A DNA stretch of 64,000 bases from Mannheimia cairinae (GTDB taxonomy: Bacteria > Pseudomonadota > Gammaproteobacteria > Enterobacterales > Pasteurellaceae): contig NZ_JAQSJE010000006.1 of NCBI RefSeq assembly GCF_028649535.1, positions 30,640 through 94,639 on the forward strand. The letters are read 5' to 3'. Position numbers and translations under genes: made by a program. The notes below the pieces were generated by a model. That model had not been told where the DNA came from. It worked only from the letters and a program-made list of their open reading frames with translations, and did no database searches. Position 1 is the stretch's first letter. Each line of letters starts with the position of its first letter. This document shows, in pieces, positions 42,337 to 51,778 of the stretch.

Positions 42337-43593
42337 ATGGATGTACTAATTAGCGTTATCGGTGTTTTTGTGCTACTGGCACTTGGAGTATTGTTATCAA
42401 ATAACCGCCGAGCTATTAATTTACGCACTGTGTTTGGTGCACTTGCTATTCAAATTGCATTTGCTGCCTTAATTTTGTATGTGCCTGCAGGCAGAAATGC
42501 CTTAATGGCAACAGCAGATTGTGTCAGCAATATTATTAACTATGGAAATGAAGGGATCTCCTTTGTATTCGGTAATCTAGCTGACCCGAGCAATAGCAGT
42601 ATTGGCTTTATCTTTGCCGTAAAAGTATTGCCAATCATCATCTTCTTCTCTGCCCTTATCTCAATGCTCTATTACATTGGTGTAATGCAATGGATCATTA
42701 AAATTATTGGTGGTGGGTTACAAAAAGCACTAGGTACTTCAAAAGCAGAATCAATGTCTGCAGCCGCTAACATCTTTGTAGGCCAAACTGAAGCACCATT
42801 AGTTGTAAAACCTTATATTAGTAAAATGTCAGATTCTGAATTATTTACGGTAATGGTAGGTGGAACAGCTTCTATCGCAGGTTCTGTTTTAGCCGGTTAC
42901 GCAGGAATGGGTGTGCCGCTTACTTACCTTATCGCCGCCTCATTTATGGCTGCTCCTGCTGGGTTACTCTTTGCAAAAATTATGTACCCACAAACTGAAA
43001 AAATGGCAACTGAAACTGACGATAGCGTAGAAATCGAAAAACCAAACAACGTGGTAGAAGCATTAGCTAATGGTGCAAGTTCAGGTGTAACCTTAGCGAT
43101 TAACGTTGGAGCAATGTTAATTGCATTCATTGCGGTTATCGCATTATTAAACGGCTTTATTGGTGGTATTGGTAGCTGGTTTGGTTACGAAGGTTTAACC
43201 TTACAAATTTTACTAGGTTATGTATTCCAACCACTTGCGTTCTTAATTGGTGTGCCTTGGCAAGATGCTGATATTGCAGGTCAAATGATCGGTATGAAAT
43301 TAGCGGTAAACGAATTTGTAGGCTATCTTGAATTTGCCAAATACCTACAACCCGATTCAATGGTTCAGCTAAGTGATAAAACGAAAGCAATTATTACCTT
43401 CGCTTTATGTGGTTTTGCTAACTTTAGTGCGATTGCTGTATTAATTGGTGGTATTGGTAGTATGGCACCTAATCGTCGTTCAGACATCGCTCGCCTTGGC
43501 TTAAAAGCCGTTATTGGCGGTACATTAGCCAACTTAATGAGTGCAACCATTGCTGGCTTCTTTATTGGTTTAAGTGGTGCAGCACTAGCTTAA
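42337..43593 (+). CDS. nupC: NupC/CNT-family concentrative nucleoside transporter
   Basis: 418 residues with about ten membrane segments. [21 protein letters not shown] at the start, [20 protein letters not shown], then [15 protein letters not shown], the conserved nucleoside-binding hairpin of CNT proteins, and [20 protein letters not shown] near the end. It imports nucleosides with H+ or Na+. Third gene of the CRP-controlled operon, ending at an inverted uptake-sequence terminator. Confidence 0.93.
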   Translation: MDVLISVIGVFVLLALGVLLSNNRRAINLRTVFGALAIQIAFAALILYVPAGRNALMATADCVSNIINYGNEGISFVFGNLADPSNSSIGFIFAVKVLPIIIFFSALISMLYYIGVMQWIIKIIGGGLQKALGTSKAESMSAAANIFVGQTEAPLVVKPYISKMSDSELFTVMVGGTASIAGSVLAGYAGMGVPLTYLIAASFMAAPAGLLFAKIMYPQTEKMATETDDSVEIEKPNNVVEALANGASSGVTLAINVGAMLIAFIAVIALLNGFIGGIGSWFGYEGLTLQILLGYVFQPLAFLIGVPWQDADIAGQMIGMKLAVNEFVGYLEFAKYLQPDSMVQLSDKTKAIITFALCGFANFSAIAVLIGGIGSMAPNRRSDIARLGLKAVIGGTLANLMSATIAGFFIGLSGAALA

Positions 43594-43606
43594 ACTCAAA
43601 AAAATT

Positions 43607-43655
43607 CAAGCGGTTAAATTTAGTAAAATTTTTACCGAATTTAACCGCTTGCTTA
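43607..43655. terminator. Inverted uptake-sequence terminator between nupC and rimO
   Basis: CAAGCGGTTAAATT (43607-43620) and AATTTAACCGCTTG (43638-43651) are perfect 14-base complements, between two converging genes. Confidence 0.75.
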
Positions 43656-43679
43656 TTCTAAACTATAAATTAGAAATGC

Positions 43680-45011
43680 TTAACAACTCCCCCACAAATC
43701 ATACTCATCGGCATTAGTGATGGTAACAGAAATAATTTCGCCGACTTTTACTTCCTGGTCGGATAAATTATCAACATAGACTACCCCGTCAATTTCAGGT
43801 GCGTCTGCCATTGAGCGTCCAATAATGCCTTCTTCATCAATTTCATCTACAATGACAGGTAGGGTTTTGCCGATTTTTTGTTGTAAACGGTCGGCAGAGA
43901 TTTTTTGTTGTAACTGCATAAAGCGATGGAAGCGTTCTTCTTTTACCTCTTCCGGCACTTGATCCGGCATATCCGTTGCCACCGCACCATCTACCGGGCT
44001 GAATTTAAAACAGCCGACACGATCTAATTGTGCTTCTTGCAAGAAATTAAGTAAAAGTTGGAAATCTTCCTCTGTTTCGCCCGGGAAGCCAACAATAAAG
44101 GTGGAACGCAAGGTTAATTCTGGGCAAATCTCACGCCATTTTTTAATACGCTCTAAAGTACGCTCAATCGAGCCAGGACGTTTCATCGCTTTGAGAATTT
44201 TCGGGCTAGCGTGCTGTAACGGAATATCTAAATACGGTAAAATTTTGCCTGCTGCCATTAGAGGAATTAAATCATCAACGTGCGGATACGGGTAAACATA
44301 ATGCAAACGCACCCAAACACCCATTGAGCCTAATTGCTCACACAAAGTAATTAAGTTGCTTTTAATCGGCATACCGTTCCAGAATACGGTTTTGGTCGCT
44401 TCTGCTTTTTTGCGATCTAATGAATAGGCAGAAGTATCTTGCGAAACCACCAAAAGCTCTTTGACACCAGCATCAACAAGACGTTTTGCCTCATCTAAAA
44501 CTTGCACGATAGAACGGCTTTCTAAATCGCCACGCATTGAGGGGATAATACAGAAGGTGCAACGATGATCACAGCCTTCAGAAATTTTTAAATAAGCGTA
44601 ATGCTTCGGTGTTAATTTTACCCCTTGTTTAGGCACAAGGCTGGTGTATGGATTAAACTCCGGCTTCGGTACATATTTATGCACGTGGTTCATTACCGCC
44701 TCGTAACTATGCGGACCGGTAATTTCAAGCACTTTCGGGTGAACTTCTCGAATTTGATTCTCTTTTGCCCCTAAACAACCGGTTACGATAACTTTACCGT
44801 TGGCTTCTAATGCCTCACCGATACTTTCAAGGGATTCCTGCACCGCACTATCAATAAAACCACAGGTATTTACGATGACTAAATCTGCATTTTCATAGCT
44901 TGGAATAATGTTATAACCATCGGCACGTAATTCTGTCAAAATACGTTCCGAATCAACTAAATTTTTCGGGCAACCTAAGCTGATAAACCCGATATTTGGG
45001 GAAGCACTCAT
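43680..45011 (-). CDS. rimO: Ribosomal protein S12 methylthiotransferase RimO
   Basis: 443 residues from the ATG at 45011 ([17 protein letters not shown]); a longer frame to 45077 runs through a terminator hairpin. N-terminal cluster cysteines in SLGCPKN, NTCGF and TGCLGA; radical-SAM CDHRCTFC; C-terminal TRAM domain. It adds a methylthio group to Asp88 of S12. It lies after mtnN, beyond two terminators. Confidence 0.96.
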   Translation of the reverse strand: MSASPNIGFISLGCPKNLVDSERILTELRADGYNIIPSYENADLVIVNTCGFIDSAVQESLESIGEALEANGKVIVTGCLGAKENQIREVHPKVLEITGPHSYEAVMNHVHKYVPKPEFNPYTSLVPKQGVKLTPKHYAYLKISEGCDHRCTFCIIPSMRGDLESRSIVQVLDEAKRLVDAGVKELLVVSQDTSAYSLDRKKAEATKTVFWNGMPIKSNLITLCEQLGSMGVWVRLHYVYPYPHVDDLIPLMAAGKILPYLDIPLQHASPKILKAMKRPGSIERTLERIKKWREICPELTLRSTFIVGFPGETEEDFQLLLNFLQEAQLDRVGCFKFSPVDGAVATDMPDQVPEEVKEERFHRFMQLQQKISADRLQQKIGKTLPVIVDEIDEEGIIGRSMADAPEIDGVVYVDNLSDQEVKVGEIISVTITNADEYDLWGSC

Positions 45012-45040
45012 ATAACTCTCAATAATCAAAAAAAGAAAAA

Positions 45041-45097
45041 GCCTACAACTTTGTCTTGTAGGCAAAAAAGTAGGCAAGATTTTACAAAATCTTGCCT
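45041..45097 (-). terminator. Two tandem terminators between mtnN and rimO
   Basis: Hairpin one: AGGCAAGATTTT/AAAATCTTGCCT (45072-45083, 45086-45097). Hairpin two: GCCTACAA/TTGTAGGC (45041-45048, 45056-45063). On the minus strand both are followed by T runs. They follow mtnN and precede the rimO start by about 30 nt. Confidence 0.8.
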
Positions 45098-45168
45098 AAA
45101 ATAGCGATAACAAGCGGTTATTTTTTCGTAAAATTTTGCAAACTTGTTATCTCACGCAAAACTAAAAC

Positions 45169-45861
45169 TTAACCGATATCGTTCAGCATTGCGATTACAA
45201 TCGCCGATGATTTTTCTGCCGCCAGCGGTAAAAACTCATCAAAAGAGAGATGAGATTCTTTATCTGCGACATCAGATACTGCTCTGACTACCACAAACGG
45301 CACATCAAAAGCGTGACAAACTTGAGCAATAGCCGCCGCTTCCATTTCAACCGCAATGACTGCTGGGAATTTCTCACGAATTTCAGCAATTTTTTCTTCG
45401 CCATTAACAAATAGATCACCGCTACAGATTAAACCAGATACCACATTAAACCCTGCTTTACTGGCTTCTTTTTTAGCTAAATCGACTAATTGCTCATTTG
45501 GCAAAAAGGCGGCTGGGTTGGCTGGCAACTGCCCGATTTCATAGCCAAAAGCTGTAACATCAACATCGTGGTGGCGAACTTCGGTAGAAACCAAAATATC
45601 CCCCACATTCAAACTTGAATCTAATCCACCTGCTGAACCTGTGTTAATAACAATATCCGGTTGTGTTAATTGTAGTAATAATGTCGTGCCGATTGCCGCC
45701 GAGACTTTACCGATACCTGATTGTAATAATGCAACTTTTGTATTATTTATTTTACCTTCAAAAATCTTACAGTTTGCAAATTCGGTTACTTTTGATTCAA
45801 CCATTAAATTACGTAAAATTTCAACTTCTTGTGCCATTGCACCAATAATACCAATTTTCAT
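45169..45861 (-). CDS. mtnN: 5'-methylthioadenosine/S-adenosylhomocysteine nucleosidase
   Basis: 230 residues. Cleaves MTA and SAH, recycling methionine and feeding AI-2 synthesis. [16 protein letters not shown] at the start with the catalytic Glu in [16 protein letters not shown], and [10 protein letters not shown] with the catalytic Asp near the C-terminus. Minus strand, divergent spacing from slyX of 47 nt on the same strand. Confidence 0.97.
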   Translation of the reverse strand: MKIGIIGAMAQEVEILRNLMVESKVTEFANCKIFEGKINNTKVALLQSGIGKVSAAIGTTLLLQLTQPDIVINTGSAGGLDSSLNVGDILVSTEVRHHDVDVTAFGYEIGQLPANPAAFLPNEQLVDLAKKEASKAGFNVVSGLICSGDLFVNGEEKIAEIREKFPAVIAVEMEAAAIAQVCHAFDVPFVVVRAVSDVADKESHLSFDEFLPLAAEKSSAIVIAMLNDIG

Positions 45862-45908
45862 TTTTTCTTATCTCTTATGTTTATTTGAATTTAATATTAT
45901 ACCCCTCA

Positions 45909-46130
45909 TTAATAATGAGGTGGTGGGGTTTCCTCTGCTTGTGAAGCCACTTGGCTAACTTGCATCCCCTTAAATTTTTCAGCAATATGACGAATTTGAG
46001 TTTGTAACTTATCTATCGCAAATTGTTGATCAACTAATGATTGGTTTAATTCTTCAATAATAAGTTCCTGAAAAGCAACTTTTGTCTCTAATTCAGTGAT
46101 TCTTGCCGTTAATGTATAATTATTATCCAT
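45909..46130 (-). CDS. slyX: SlyX family protein
   Basis: 73 residues, predicted coiled coil: [38 protein letters not shown], and C-terminal EETPPPHY, the family's ending. Function unknown. It is divergent from fkpA, as in E. coli. Confidence 0.92.
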   Translation of the reverse strand: MDNNYTLTARITELETKVAFQELIIEELNQSLVDQQFAIDKLQTQIRHIAEKFKGMQVSQVASQAEETPPPHY

Positions 46131-46217
46131 TTTTTACTAAAAAAAGGTTGTATGAAACAGAATTACACTTTACCCTATCCGAATTATTCTTAACAGTTAT
46201 TTTTATAAGGGAAAATT

Positions 46218-46943
46218 ATGCTGAAAACTAAATTATCGACTATTGCTATGATTGCGAGTGCTTTTTTAGCAACTCACGCAATGGCTGAACAAAAAGCTGA
46301 CCAAAAATTCGTAGATGAATCATCTTATGCGGTTGGTGTATTAATGGGAAAAAACATTGAAGGCGTAGTGGAATCCCAAAAAGAAATTTTTAGTTATAAC
46401 CAAGATAAAATTTTGGCTGGTGTGCAAGATACTATCAAAAAAACTGGCAAATTAACTGATGAAGATTTACAAAAACAATTAAAAGCCTTAGATGCTTACT
46501 TAGCTGATAAAGAAGCTAAAATCAACGAAGAAAAAGCGAAAGCAACTGTTTCTGCAGGCGATAAGTTCCGTGCTGAATATAAAAAACAAAACGGTGTAAA
46601 AGAAACTGCATCAGGCTTATTATATAAAATTGAAAAAGCTGGGGAAGGCGATTCGCCAAAAGCAGAAGATACGGTAAAAGTACATTATAAAGGTACATTA
46701 ACTGATGGTACGGTTTTTGATAGCTCTTATGATCGTGGGCAGCCGATTGAATTCCAATTAAACCAATTAATTCCAGGTTGGATTGAAGCTATCCCAATGC
46801 TGAAAAAAGGTGGCAAAATGGAAATCGTGGTACCACCGGCATTAGGCTATGGTGAACGTGCTACAGGGAAAATCCCAGCAAATTCAACCCTAAAATTTGA
46901 AATTGAATTATTAGATTTCAAAGCAACTAACGCGAAGAAATAA
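46218..46943 (+). CDS. fkpA: FKBP-type peptidyl-prolyl isomerase FkpA
   Basis: 241 residues. Signal peptide ending ATHAMA (about residue 23), so periplasmic. Helical dimerisation domain (25-120) then FKBP domain (about 125-238) with VKVHYKGTLTDGTVFDSSYDRG, FQLNQLIPGWIEAIPMLKKGGK and PPALGYGERATGKIPANSTL. Chaperone and prolyl isomerase for envelope proteins. First of fkpA-yheO-tusDCB, but an inverted uptake sequence separates it from yheO. Confidence 0.96.
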   Translation: MLKTKLSTIAMIASAFLATHAMAEQKADQKFVDESSYAVGVLMGKNIEGVVESQKEIFSYNQDKILAGVQDTIKKTGKLTDEDLQKQLKALDAYLADKEAKINEEKAKATVSAGDKFRAEYKKQNGVKETASGLLYKIEKAGEGDSPKAEDTVKVHYKGTLTDGTVFDSSYDRGQPIEFQLNQLIPGWIEAIPMLKKGGKMEIVVPPALGYGERATGKIPANSTLKFEIELLDFKATNAKK

Positions 46944-46968
46944 AATTTAACTTCCTCATTCAAGCTAC

Positions 46969-47026
46969 ACAAGCGGTCAGATTTATTATAAGATTTGCAA
47001 AAATTTTATAAAATCTGACCGCTTGT
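46969..47026 (+). terminator. Inverted uptake-sequence hairpin between fkpA and yheO
   Basis: Perfect 16-base arms ACAAGCGGTCAGATTT (46969-46984) and AAATCTGACCGCTTGT (47011-47026). The second arm ends 3 nt before the yheO ATG at 47030, where no ribosome site is visible. The downstream T run is weak, so it may act on translation of yheO as well as on transcription. Confidence 0.6.
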
Positions 47027-47029
47027 ATT

Positions 47030-47686
47030 ATGACTAAAAAATTCACACCGTTTTCTGATGAAGATCACGCTATTCTTGCCTCTTATTTCCCGATTGTAGA
47101 TGGTATTGCCGCTTTAATCGGCGAGCATTGTGAAATCGTCTTACATTCTCTTGAGTTTCTTGAACACTCCGCTATTTATATCGCAAACGGGCATAATACT
47201 GGCCGTAAAATTGGCTCGCCAATTACCGACCGAGCGTTAAAATCGTTACATCATATGGCAACAGACAGCGTGTCTAAACCCTACTTTACCAAAGCGAAAG
47301 GTGGGATTTTGATGAAGTCGATTACCATTGCTATCCGTAACGGAAGACAATATGTGATTGGATTATTATGTATCAACATCAATTTGGAAGTGCCGACCTC
47401 ACAATTTCTTAGCTCTTTTATTGCTCCAATAGATACGGAATCAGAGGTCACTTTTGCTAGCTCGGTGGAAGATTTAGTAGCTCAAACTATTCAAACCACT
47501 ATTGATGATGTAATGGCAGATCGCCATATTTCCAATAATAATAAAAACCGCCAAATTGTGATTTCTTTGTTTGAGAAAGGCATTTTTGATATTAAAGATG
47601 CGATTAACCAAGTGGCAGAAAAGTTGGATATTTCTCGCCATACGGTTTATCTCTACATTCGCCAAATTAAACAGGATAATGACTAA
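47030..47686 (+). CDS. yheO: YheO-family transcriptional regulator (PAS-like plus HTH)
   Basis: 218 residues. The N-terminal YheO/PAS-like domain contains [25 protein letters not shown]-type sequence with [13 protein letters not shown] and [10 protein letters not shown]; the C-terminal HTH is [27 protein letters not shown]-binding regulator of unknown targets. The ATG starts directly after a hairpin, without a ribosome site. Its stop overlaps the tusD start by one base. Confidence 0.9.
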   Translation: MTKKFTPFSDEDHAILASYFPIVDGIAALIGEHCEIVLHSLEFLEHSAIYIANGHNTGRKIGSPITDRALKSLHHMATDSVSKPYFTKAKGGILMKSITIAIRNGRQYVIGLLCININLEVPTSQFLSSFIAPIDTESEVTFASSVEDLVAQTIQTTIDDVMADRHISNNNKNRQIVISLFEKGIFDIKDAINQVAEKLDISRHTVYLYIRQIKQDND

Positions 47687-48063
47687 TGGACTACGTACTT
47701 GCGATTAAATCGCCCGTTTATGGCTCCCAAGGGGCATTTCTGGCTTATCAAGTGGCGGAAGAATTACTTAAGGCGAATCACACTATCCGCCAAGTGTTCT
47801 TCTTTCAAGAAGGGGTCAGTAATGCCAATGCTTTTGTTAATCCTGCTAGCGATGAAAACAATTTAGTGGAAAAGTGGCAAAATTTGGCAAAATTACACCG
47901 CTTGCCATTGCATTTATGTATTGCGGCGGCACAACGCCGAGGCGTTGTTGATGAAGTAAGTTCCCACTTAGAGCAAGCAAATTTGGCCGAGCATTTTACC
48001 CTTGCCGGGCTTGGCGAATTTAGCCAAGCGGTGTTACAAGCAGATAGATTACTGACATTCTAA
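47686..48063 (+). CDS. tusD: Sulfurtransferase TusD
   Basis: 125 residues. [20 protein letters not shown], with the active Cys78 in [13 protein letters not shown]. In the TusBCD complex it takes sulfur from TusA and passes it to TusE for 2-thiouridine at tRNA position 34. Operon yheO-tusD-tusC-tusB. Confidence 0.96.
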   Translation: MDYVLAIKSPVYGSQGAFLAYQVAEELLKANHTIRQVFFFQEGVSNANAFVNPASDENNLVEKWQNLAKLHRLPLHLCIAAAQRRGVVDEVSSHLEQANLAEHFTLAGLGEFSQAVLQADRLLTF

Positions 48064-48064
48064 A

Positions 48065-48436
48065 ATGAAAAAATATAAATTAGCCTTTTTATTTACCCAA
48101 CCGCCGTTTGGTTCGGCAATCAGTCGAGAAGGATTAGATGCCTTACTCGCCGCCAGTGCATTTTGTGATGAGCAAGAGATTGCTATTTGTTTTTTAAATG
48201 ATGGTGTCTTTAATTTGGTCGCTTCTCAGCAACCTGAAAAGTTACTGCAAAAAGATCATATCTCAACCTTTAAACTGCTCGAACTTTATGATTTAAACGA
48301 ATGCTTTATTTGCCAAGAATCCGTTGATTTTAGAGGATTAAATCAAGCTAAATGGATTTTACCCAATGCTCAATTTATCACGAGAGCCGAGATTTTTAAG
48401 ATTCTCGCCCAAGCTGAAAAAGTGATGACTTTTTAA
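48065..48436 (+). CDS. tusC: Sulfurtransferase complex subunit TusC
   Basis: 123 residues. DsrF-like fold: LAFLFTQPPFGSAISREGLD, CFLNDGVFNLV. Structural partner of TusD. One base separates it from tusD. Confidence 0.95.
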   Translation: MKKYKLAFLFTQPPFGSAISREGLDALLAASAFCDEQEIAICFLNDGVFNLVASQQPEKLLQKDHISTFKLLELYDLNECFICQESVDFRGLNQAKWILPNAQFITRAEIFKILAQAEKVMTF

Positions 48437-48445
48437 GGAATATCA

Positions 48446-48721
48446 ATGCTTTATACATTTTCTAAAGCCGAATACGCTCCCGAAACCTTAAGCTCTTTTT
48501 TAACGCATTTAACCGAAAATGATGCGGTTGTTTTATGGCAAGATGGCGTGTTACAAGCGGTTAAAAATCGAGAGTTTTTTGCACATCTGCCAAATTGTTA
48601 TTTATTGGAACAAGATATTACGGCCCGAAGTTTATATCAAACTACAAATACCTTTAAAAAAATCTCACTTAGTGAATTTATTATGCTAACAGAGCGTTAT
48701 TCTCCACATATCGCAATATAA
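48446..48721 (+). CDS. tusB: Sulfurtransferase complex subunit TusB
   Basis: 91 residues. DsrH-like: MLYTFSKAEYAPETLSSFL, VVLWQDGVLQAV and CYLLEQDITARSL. Third subunit of TusBCD, 9 nt after tusC. Confidence 0.93.
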   Translation: MLYTFSKAEYAPETLSSFLTHLTENDAVVLWQDGVLQAVKNREFFAHLPNCYLLEQDITARSLYQTTNTFKKISLSEFIMLTERYSPHIAI

Positions 48722-48799
48722 CCCCTCTTGCTTAATTCTCTTTGTAATACTAAAGATTTTAGATTATGATGAGGTAACCATCTTACAAGGAGACACCTA

Positions 48800-49744
48800 A
48801 TGAAAATCCAATACTTTATTCCTCTATTGGTTATTTCGCCTACACTTGCAGTAGCCGCAGAAAATAACACCTGGGTAGATCAACAACATAAATCAATCAG
48901 CGACACTTTAGATGAGTGGGCAAATGATATTAATAATTGGCTAGGTGAAACCGATCCTAATGACCCAGCATCCGCTTCATTACGTGTAATGATGGACAGT
49001 CAATGGAATAGATATGATAAATTTACTTACAAGCCTCGTGTAAGGGGTAAAATTCGATTACCTGTACTAAAAAAACATTTAAATATCGTGTTTGGTGATG
49101 ATGAACTAGATAACGAAAACAGAGACAAAAATCGCACACGTAATGTATATAATCAGATTGATAAAAATAAACGTTATAACTCTCAAGAAGCTCGTGATTC
49201 CAACTCATCAATAGCATTACGCTGGTCTGACAATATTAAAGCGTTGGGGATTGAAACCGATCTTGATGGTGGTATTCGTTCTGGCGATGATGTATATGGA
49301 CGTTTACGTATTAGTAGAGAATGGGATATTACCGAACAATTTAATACCCGCCTAGAACAAATTTATCGTTACGGTTCAAACAGTAAACATTATCTACGAA
49401 CCAACCTTGAAAATAAATATAATGAAAGCGAAACCACTTTTATTATGAACCACACCCATTTTGAATATCGCCACGATATAGATGAAGAAAGAAGCTGGGG
49501 ACATAGCTTATACCGCCAACACAACTTTAAGGAACTTAGCCGTATTAGCTACGGTATTGCTGTTGGTGGGAGACTTGACTCCAACTTATCGAAATTAAAT
49601 CATTGGGGGCCTTTTGTAACCTACCGCCAGCCAATTTGGCGTAAATGGCTTTTCATTCAACCAGAAGTTTATTTCTATAATGATAAAGACAAAGATCGTA
49701 GCCACACCATTGGTACCTTCCTTCGTCTAGAAGCCATTTTCTAA
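48800..49744 (+). CDS. Exported protein of unknown function, probable outer-membrane beta-barrel
   Basis: 314 residues. Signal peptide MKIQYFIPLLVISPTLAVAA, a helical start with many Trp and Asp, then alternating amphipathic strands such as YGRLRISREWDITEQFNTRL and FVTYRQPIWRKWLFIQPEVY, ending in an aromatic residue (LRLEAIF), as barrel proteins do. I do not recognise the family. A good ribosome site (AAGGAGA) precedes it and it has its own terminator, so it is a real single-gene unit. Confidence 0.75.
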   Translation: MKIQYFIPLLVISPTLAVAAENNTWVDQQHKSISDTLDEWANDINNWLGETDPNDPASASLRVMMDSQWNRYDKFTYKPRVRGKIRLPVLKKHLNIVFGDDELDNENRDKNRTRNVYNQIDKNKRYNSQEARDSNSSIALRWSDNIKALGIETDLDGGIRSGDDVYGRLRISREWDITEQFNTRLEQIYRYGSNSKHYLRTNLENKYNESETTFIMNHTHFEYRHDIDEERSWGHSLYRQHNFKELSRISYGIAVGGRLDSNLSKLNHWGPFVTYRQPIWRKWLFIQPEVYFYNDKDKDRSHTIGTFLRLEAIF

Positions 49745-49755
49745 AATATTTAATA

Positions 49756-49800
49756 TTCAGGCCCCTTTGATTTTCATTAGTGGGCCTGAATTTTATTTTA
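49756..49800 (+). terminator. Terminator of the exported-protein gene
   Basis: TTCAGGCCC (49756-49764) pairs with GGGCCTGAA (49782-49790) and is followed by TTTTATTTTAA. Confidence 0.85.
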
Positions 49801-49858
49801 ATCAATTCTTTCCTCTCTTTGAGTCCATTTAAGCGAACCGAATAAAAAACAAATTAAA

Positions 49859-49877
49859 ACAATTAAAAATCATTATC
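49859..49877 (+). promoter_or_regulatory. Probable Fur box upstream of the haem-degradation operon
   Basis: The last ten bases AATCATTATC match the 19-bp Fur consensus perfectly; by my alignment 13 of 19 positions match overall. It lies 78 nt before the hutW start. Iron control of haem-use genes is expected for the family. Confidence 0.6.
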
Positions 49878-49954
49878 ATTTAATTTCAATCAATTCTATT
49901 ATGGCTAAATTTTGTTATAAATTGATTCCTTTATCACAATATTGAATTGATATA

Positions 49955-51778
49955 ATGAATATTCAAAATCTTAATTGGACTCCCCAACAAGCTTCCCCCA
50001 ATGCCTTCCCTGAACGGCAAGCCTTAATGCCGATTTGGGGCGGCGAAAATATCAACCGAGGCGAATGGCAATCGGTTTGGCAACAACAAGCCACTTATGC
50101 TTTAAAAGAAGACGGTGTCGCCTATTTTCATATTCCCTTTTGTGCTAGCCACTGCATTTTCTGTGGTTTTTATCGTAATGCGTGGAAAGAGGGATACAGC
50201 AAAAGCTATACCGACCGAGTAATTGCCGAACTTGCCTATGAAGCGACATTACGCCACAGCGAAGGTAAAATTCGAGCCGTTTATTTTGGTGGTGGTACAC
50301 CAACAGCATTGCATACCGAAGATTTGGTTCGCTTAATCCGTGCCTGCTACCAATATTTACCTCTCGCCGAGGATTGCGAATTTACGATTGAGGGCAGAAT
50401 TAGCCATTTTGATATTGAAAAAGCCAAAGCTTGCATTGAGGCTGGAGTAAATCGGATCTCTATCGGTATTCAAACCTTCAATTCCGCCCTGCGTAAACGC
50501 CTTGGGCGGAAACACAGTGGCGAAGAGGCACTGGAGTACCTAACTGCCCTTACCGAACTTGATGCGGTTATTGTGGCGGATTTAATCTTCGGTTTACCCA
50601 ACCAAAGCGATGAAATTTGGCAGAAAGATATTGAGATCGCCGCCAGCCTGCCGATTGCCGGTTTGGATATTTATGCGTTCAACAATTACCCTTTTTTACC
50701 GATTAACCGCCTGATCGAACACGGCACGTTACCTGCCCCAGCAGGCTTTGATACACAGAGTTTGCATTATGCATATGCTGTAGAATATTTAACGAAATCG
50801 GGCTGGCAACAAGTCAGCAACAATCATTTTGCCTTTCCAAATAGGGGCGAACGCAATCGCTACAACACCTTGGTAAAATCCAATATGCCGTGCTTGGCGT
50901 TCGGCTCGGGAGCAGGCGGTAACTTTGGCGGATTAAGCTATCAAGTGCAGTCCGATCTCAACCGCTATTTAAATTCGCCACCTGATCAAAAAAACCTATC
51001 TTATTTAAGTAAACACGGCGAACACAAACCCCTGCTCGGTACCATTCAGCACAGCATTGAGTTAGGGTATTTAGACACTACCCCATTCATTGATAATTCA
51101 AAAGCGACAAAGCTATTACACCAATGGCAAACATTGAATTTGCTGAAACTTGAAGGCAAAATGGCAACACTTAACACCAGCGGACGATATTGGTCGCCAA
51201 CGCTAATCCGCAAACTGATGCTGACACTCCCCGAATCAAAAAAGGAACAGATAATGACAACACAATTAAATACAGAACTAACTGATAAATTACGTGAAAA
51301 TTTAAAAGCCAACCCAGGGCAAATTTTAGAAATGCTTGCCGGAATGAACCAATGTAGCCTCGAAAGCGTTATCAACTGCCTGCCAAGTGAAATGGTAATG
51401 AAAACCGATGGAGACCGTTTTGTGGAAATTATGCAAGCGATTGCCAGTTGGAATGAGCCGGTTACTTTTATTCTCCATACCCCAGATGCGATTGCCGAAG
51501 TGACTGGCAAACTGCCACAAGGGAAAATCGCCCGAGGTTTTTACAACTTTGACCACAATGAAGAAGGAGGCATACACGGACATTTACGCTATGAAAATTG
51601 TGCCAGTATCTATTTATTAGATCGCCCATTTATGGGAAAACGCACCGTCGCACTTACCTTTATCAACCGTAGTGGCGAGGCAATGTTTAAGGTTTTCGTA
51701 GGACGAGATGAAAAGGGGCAACTGCGTGAAAATCAAATTAGTGCTATGCAACAACTGATGAAAGGAGAGAGTGAATGA
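49955..51778 (+). CDS. hutW: HutW-HutX fusion: radical-SAM anaerobic haem-degrading enzyme fused to a haem carrier
   Basis: 607 residues, longer than HutW/ChuW (about 450). Residues 1-430 are radical SAM: C63-x3-C67-x2-C70 in FCASHCIFC, YFGGGTPTAL, RISIGIQTFN, and a HemN-like C-terminus. It opens haem to a linear tetrapyrrole without oxygen. From M434 on, LKANPGQILEMLAGMNQCSLESVINCLP and FILHTPDAIAEVTGKLPQGK match the HutX/ChuX cytosolic haem carrier. M434 (ATG 51254) still has AAGGAACA upstream, so free HutX may also be made. No ribosome site is seen before the first ATG. The stop overlaps chuY by 4 nt. Confidence 0.88.
   Translation: MNIQNLNWTPQQASPNAFPERQALMPIWGGENINRGEWQSVWQQQATYALKEDGVAYFHIPFCASHCIFCGFYRNAWKEGYSKSYTDRVIAELAYEATLRHSEGKIRAVYFGGGTPTALHTEDLVRLIRACYQYLPLAEDCEFTIEGRISHFDIEKAKACIEAGVNRISIGIQTFNSALRKRLGRKHSGEEALEYLTALTELDAVIVADLIFGLPNQSDEIWQKDIEIAASLPIAGLDIYAFNNYPFLPINRLIEHGTLPAPAGFDTQSLHYAYAVEYLTKSGWQQVSNNHFAFPNRGERNRYNTLVKSNMPCLAFGSGAGGNFGGLSYQVQSDLNRYLNSPPDQKNLSYLSKHGEHKPLLGTIQHSIELGYLDTTPFIDNSKATKLLHQWQTLNLLKLEGKMATLNTSGRYWSPTLIRKLMLTLPESKKEQIMTTQLNTELTDKLRENLKANPGQILEMLAGMNQCSLESVINCLPSEMVMKTDGDRFVEIMQAIASWNEPVTFILHTPDAIAEVTGKLPQGKIARGFYNFDHNEEGGIHGHLRYENCASIYLLDRPFMGKRTVALTFINRSGEAMFKVFVGRDEKGQLRENQISAMQQLMKGESE
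51242..51256 (+). promoter_or_regulatory. Internal ribosome-binding site at the former hutX start
   Basis: AAGGAAC at about 51242-51248 stands 6-7 nt before an in-frame ATG (51254-51256, codon 434). From that ATG the product begins MTTQLNTELT, like a free HutX. This suggests a second, shorter product from the fused gene. Confidence 0.55.
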
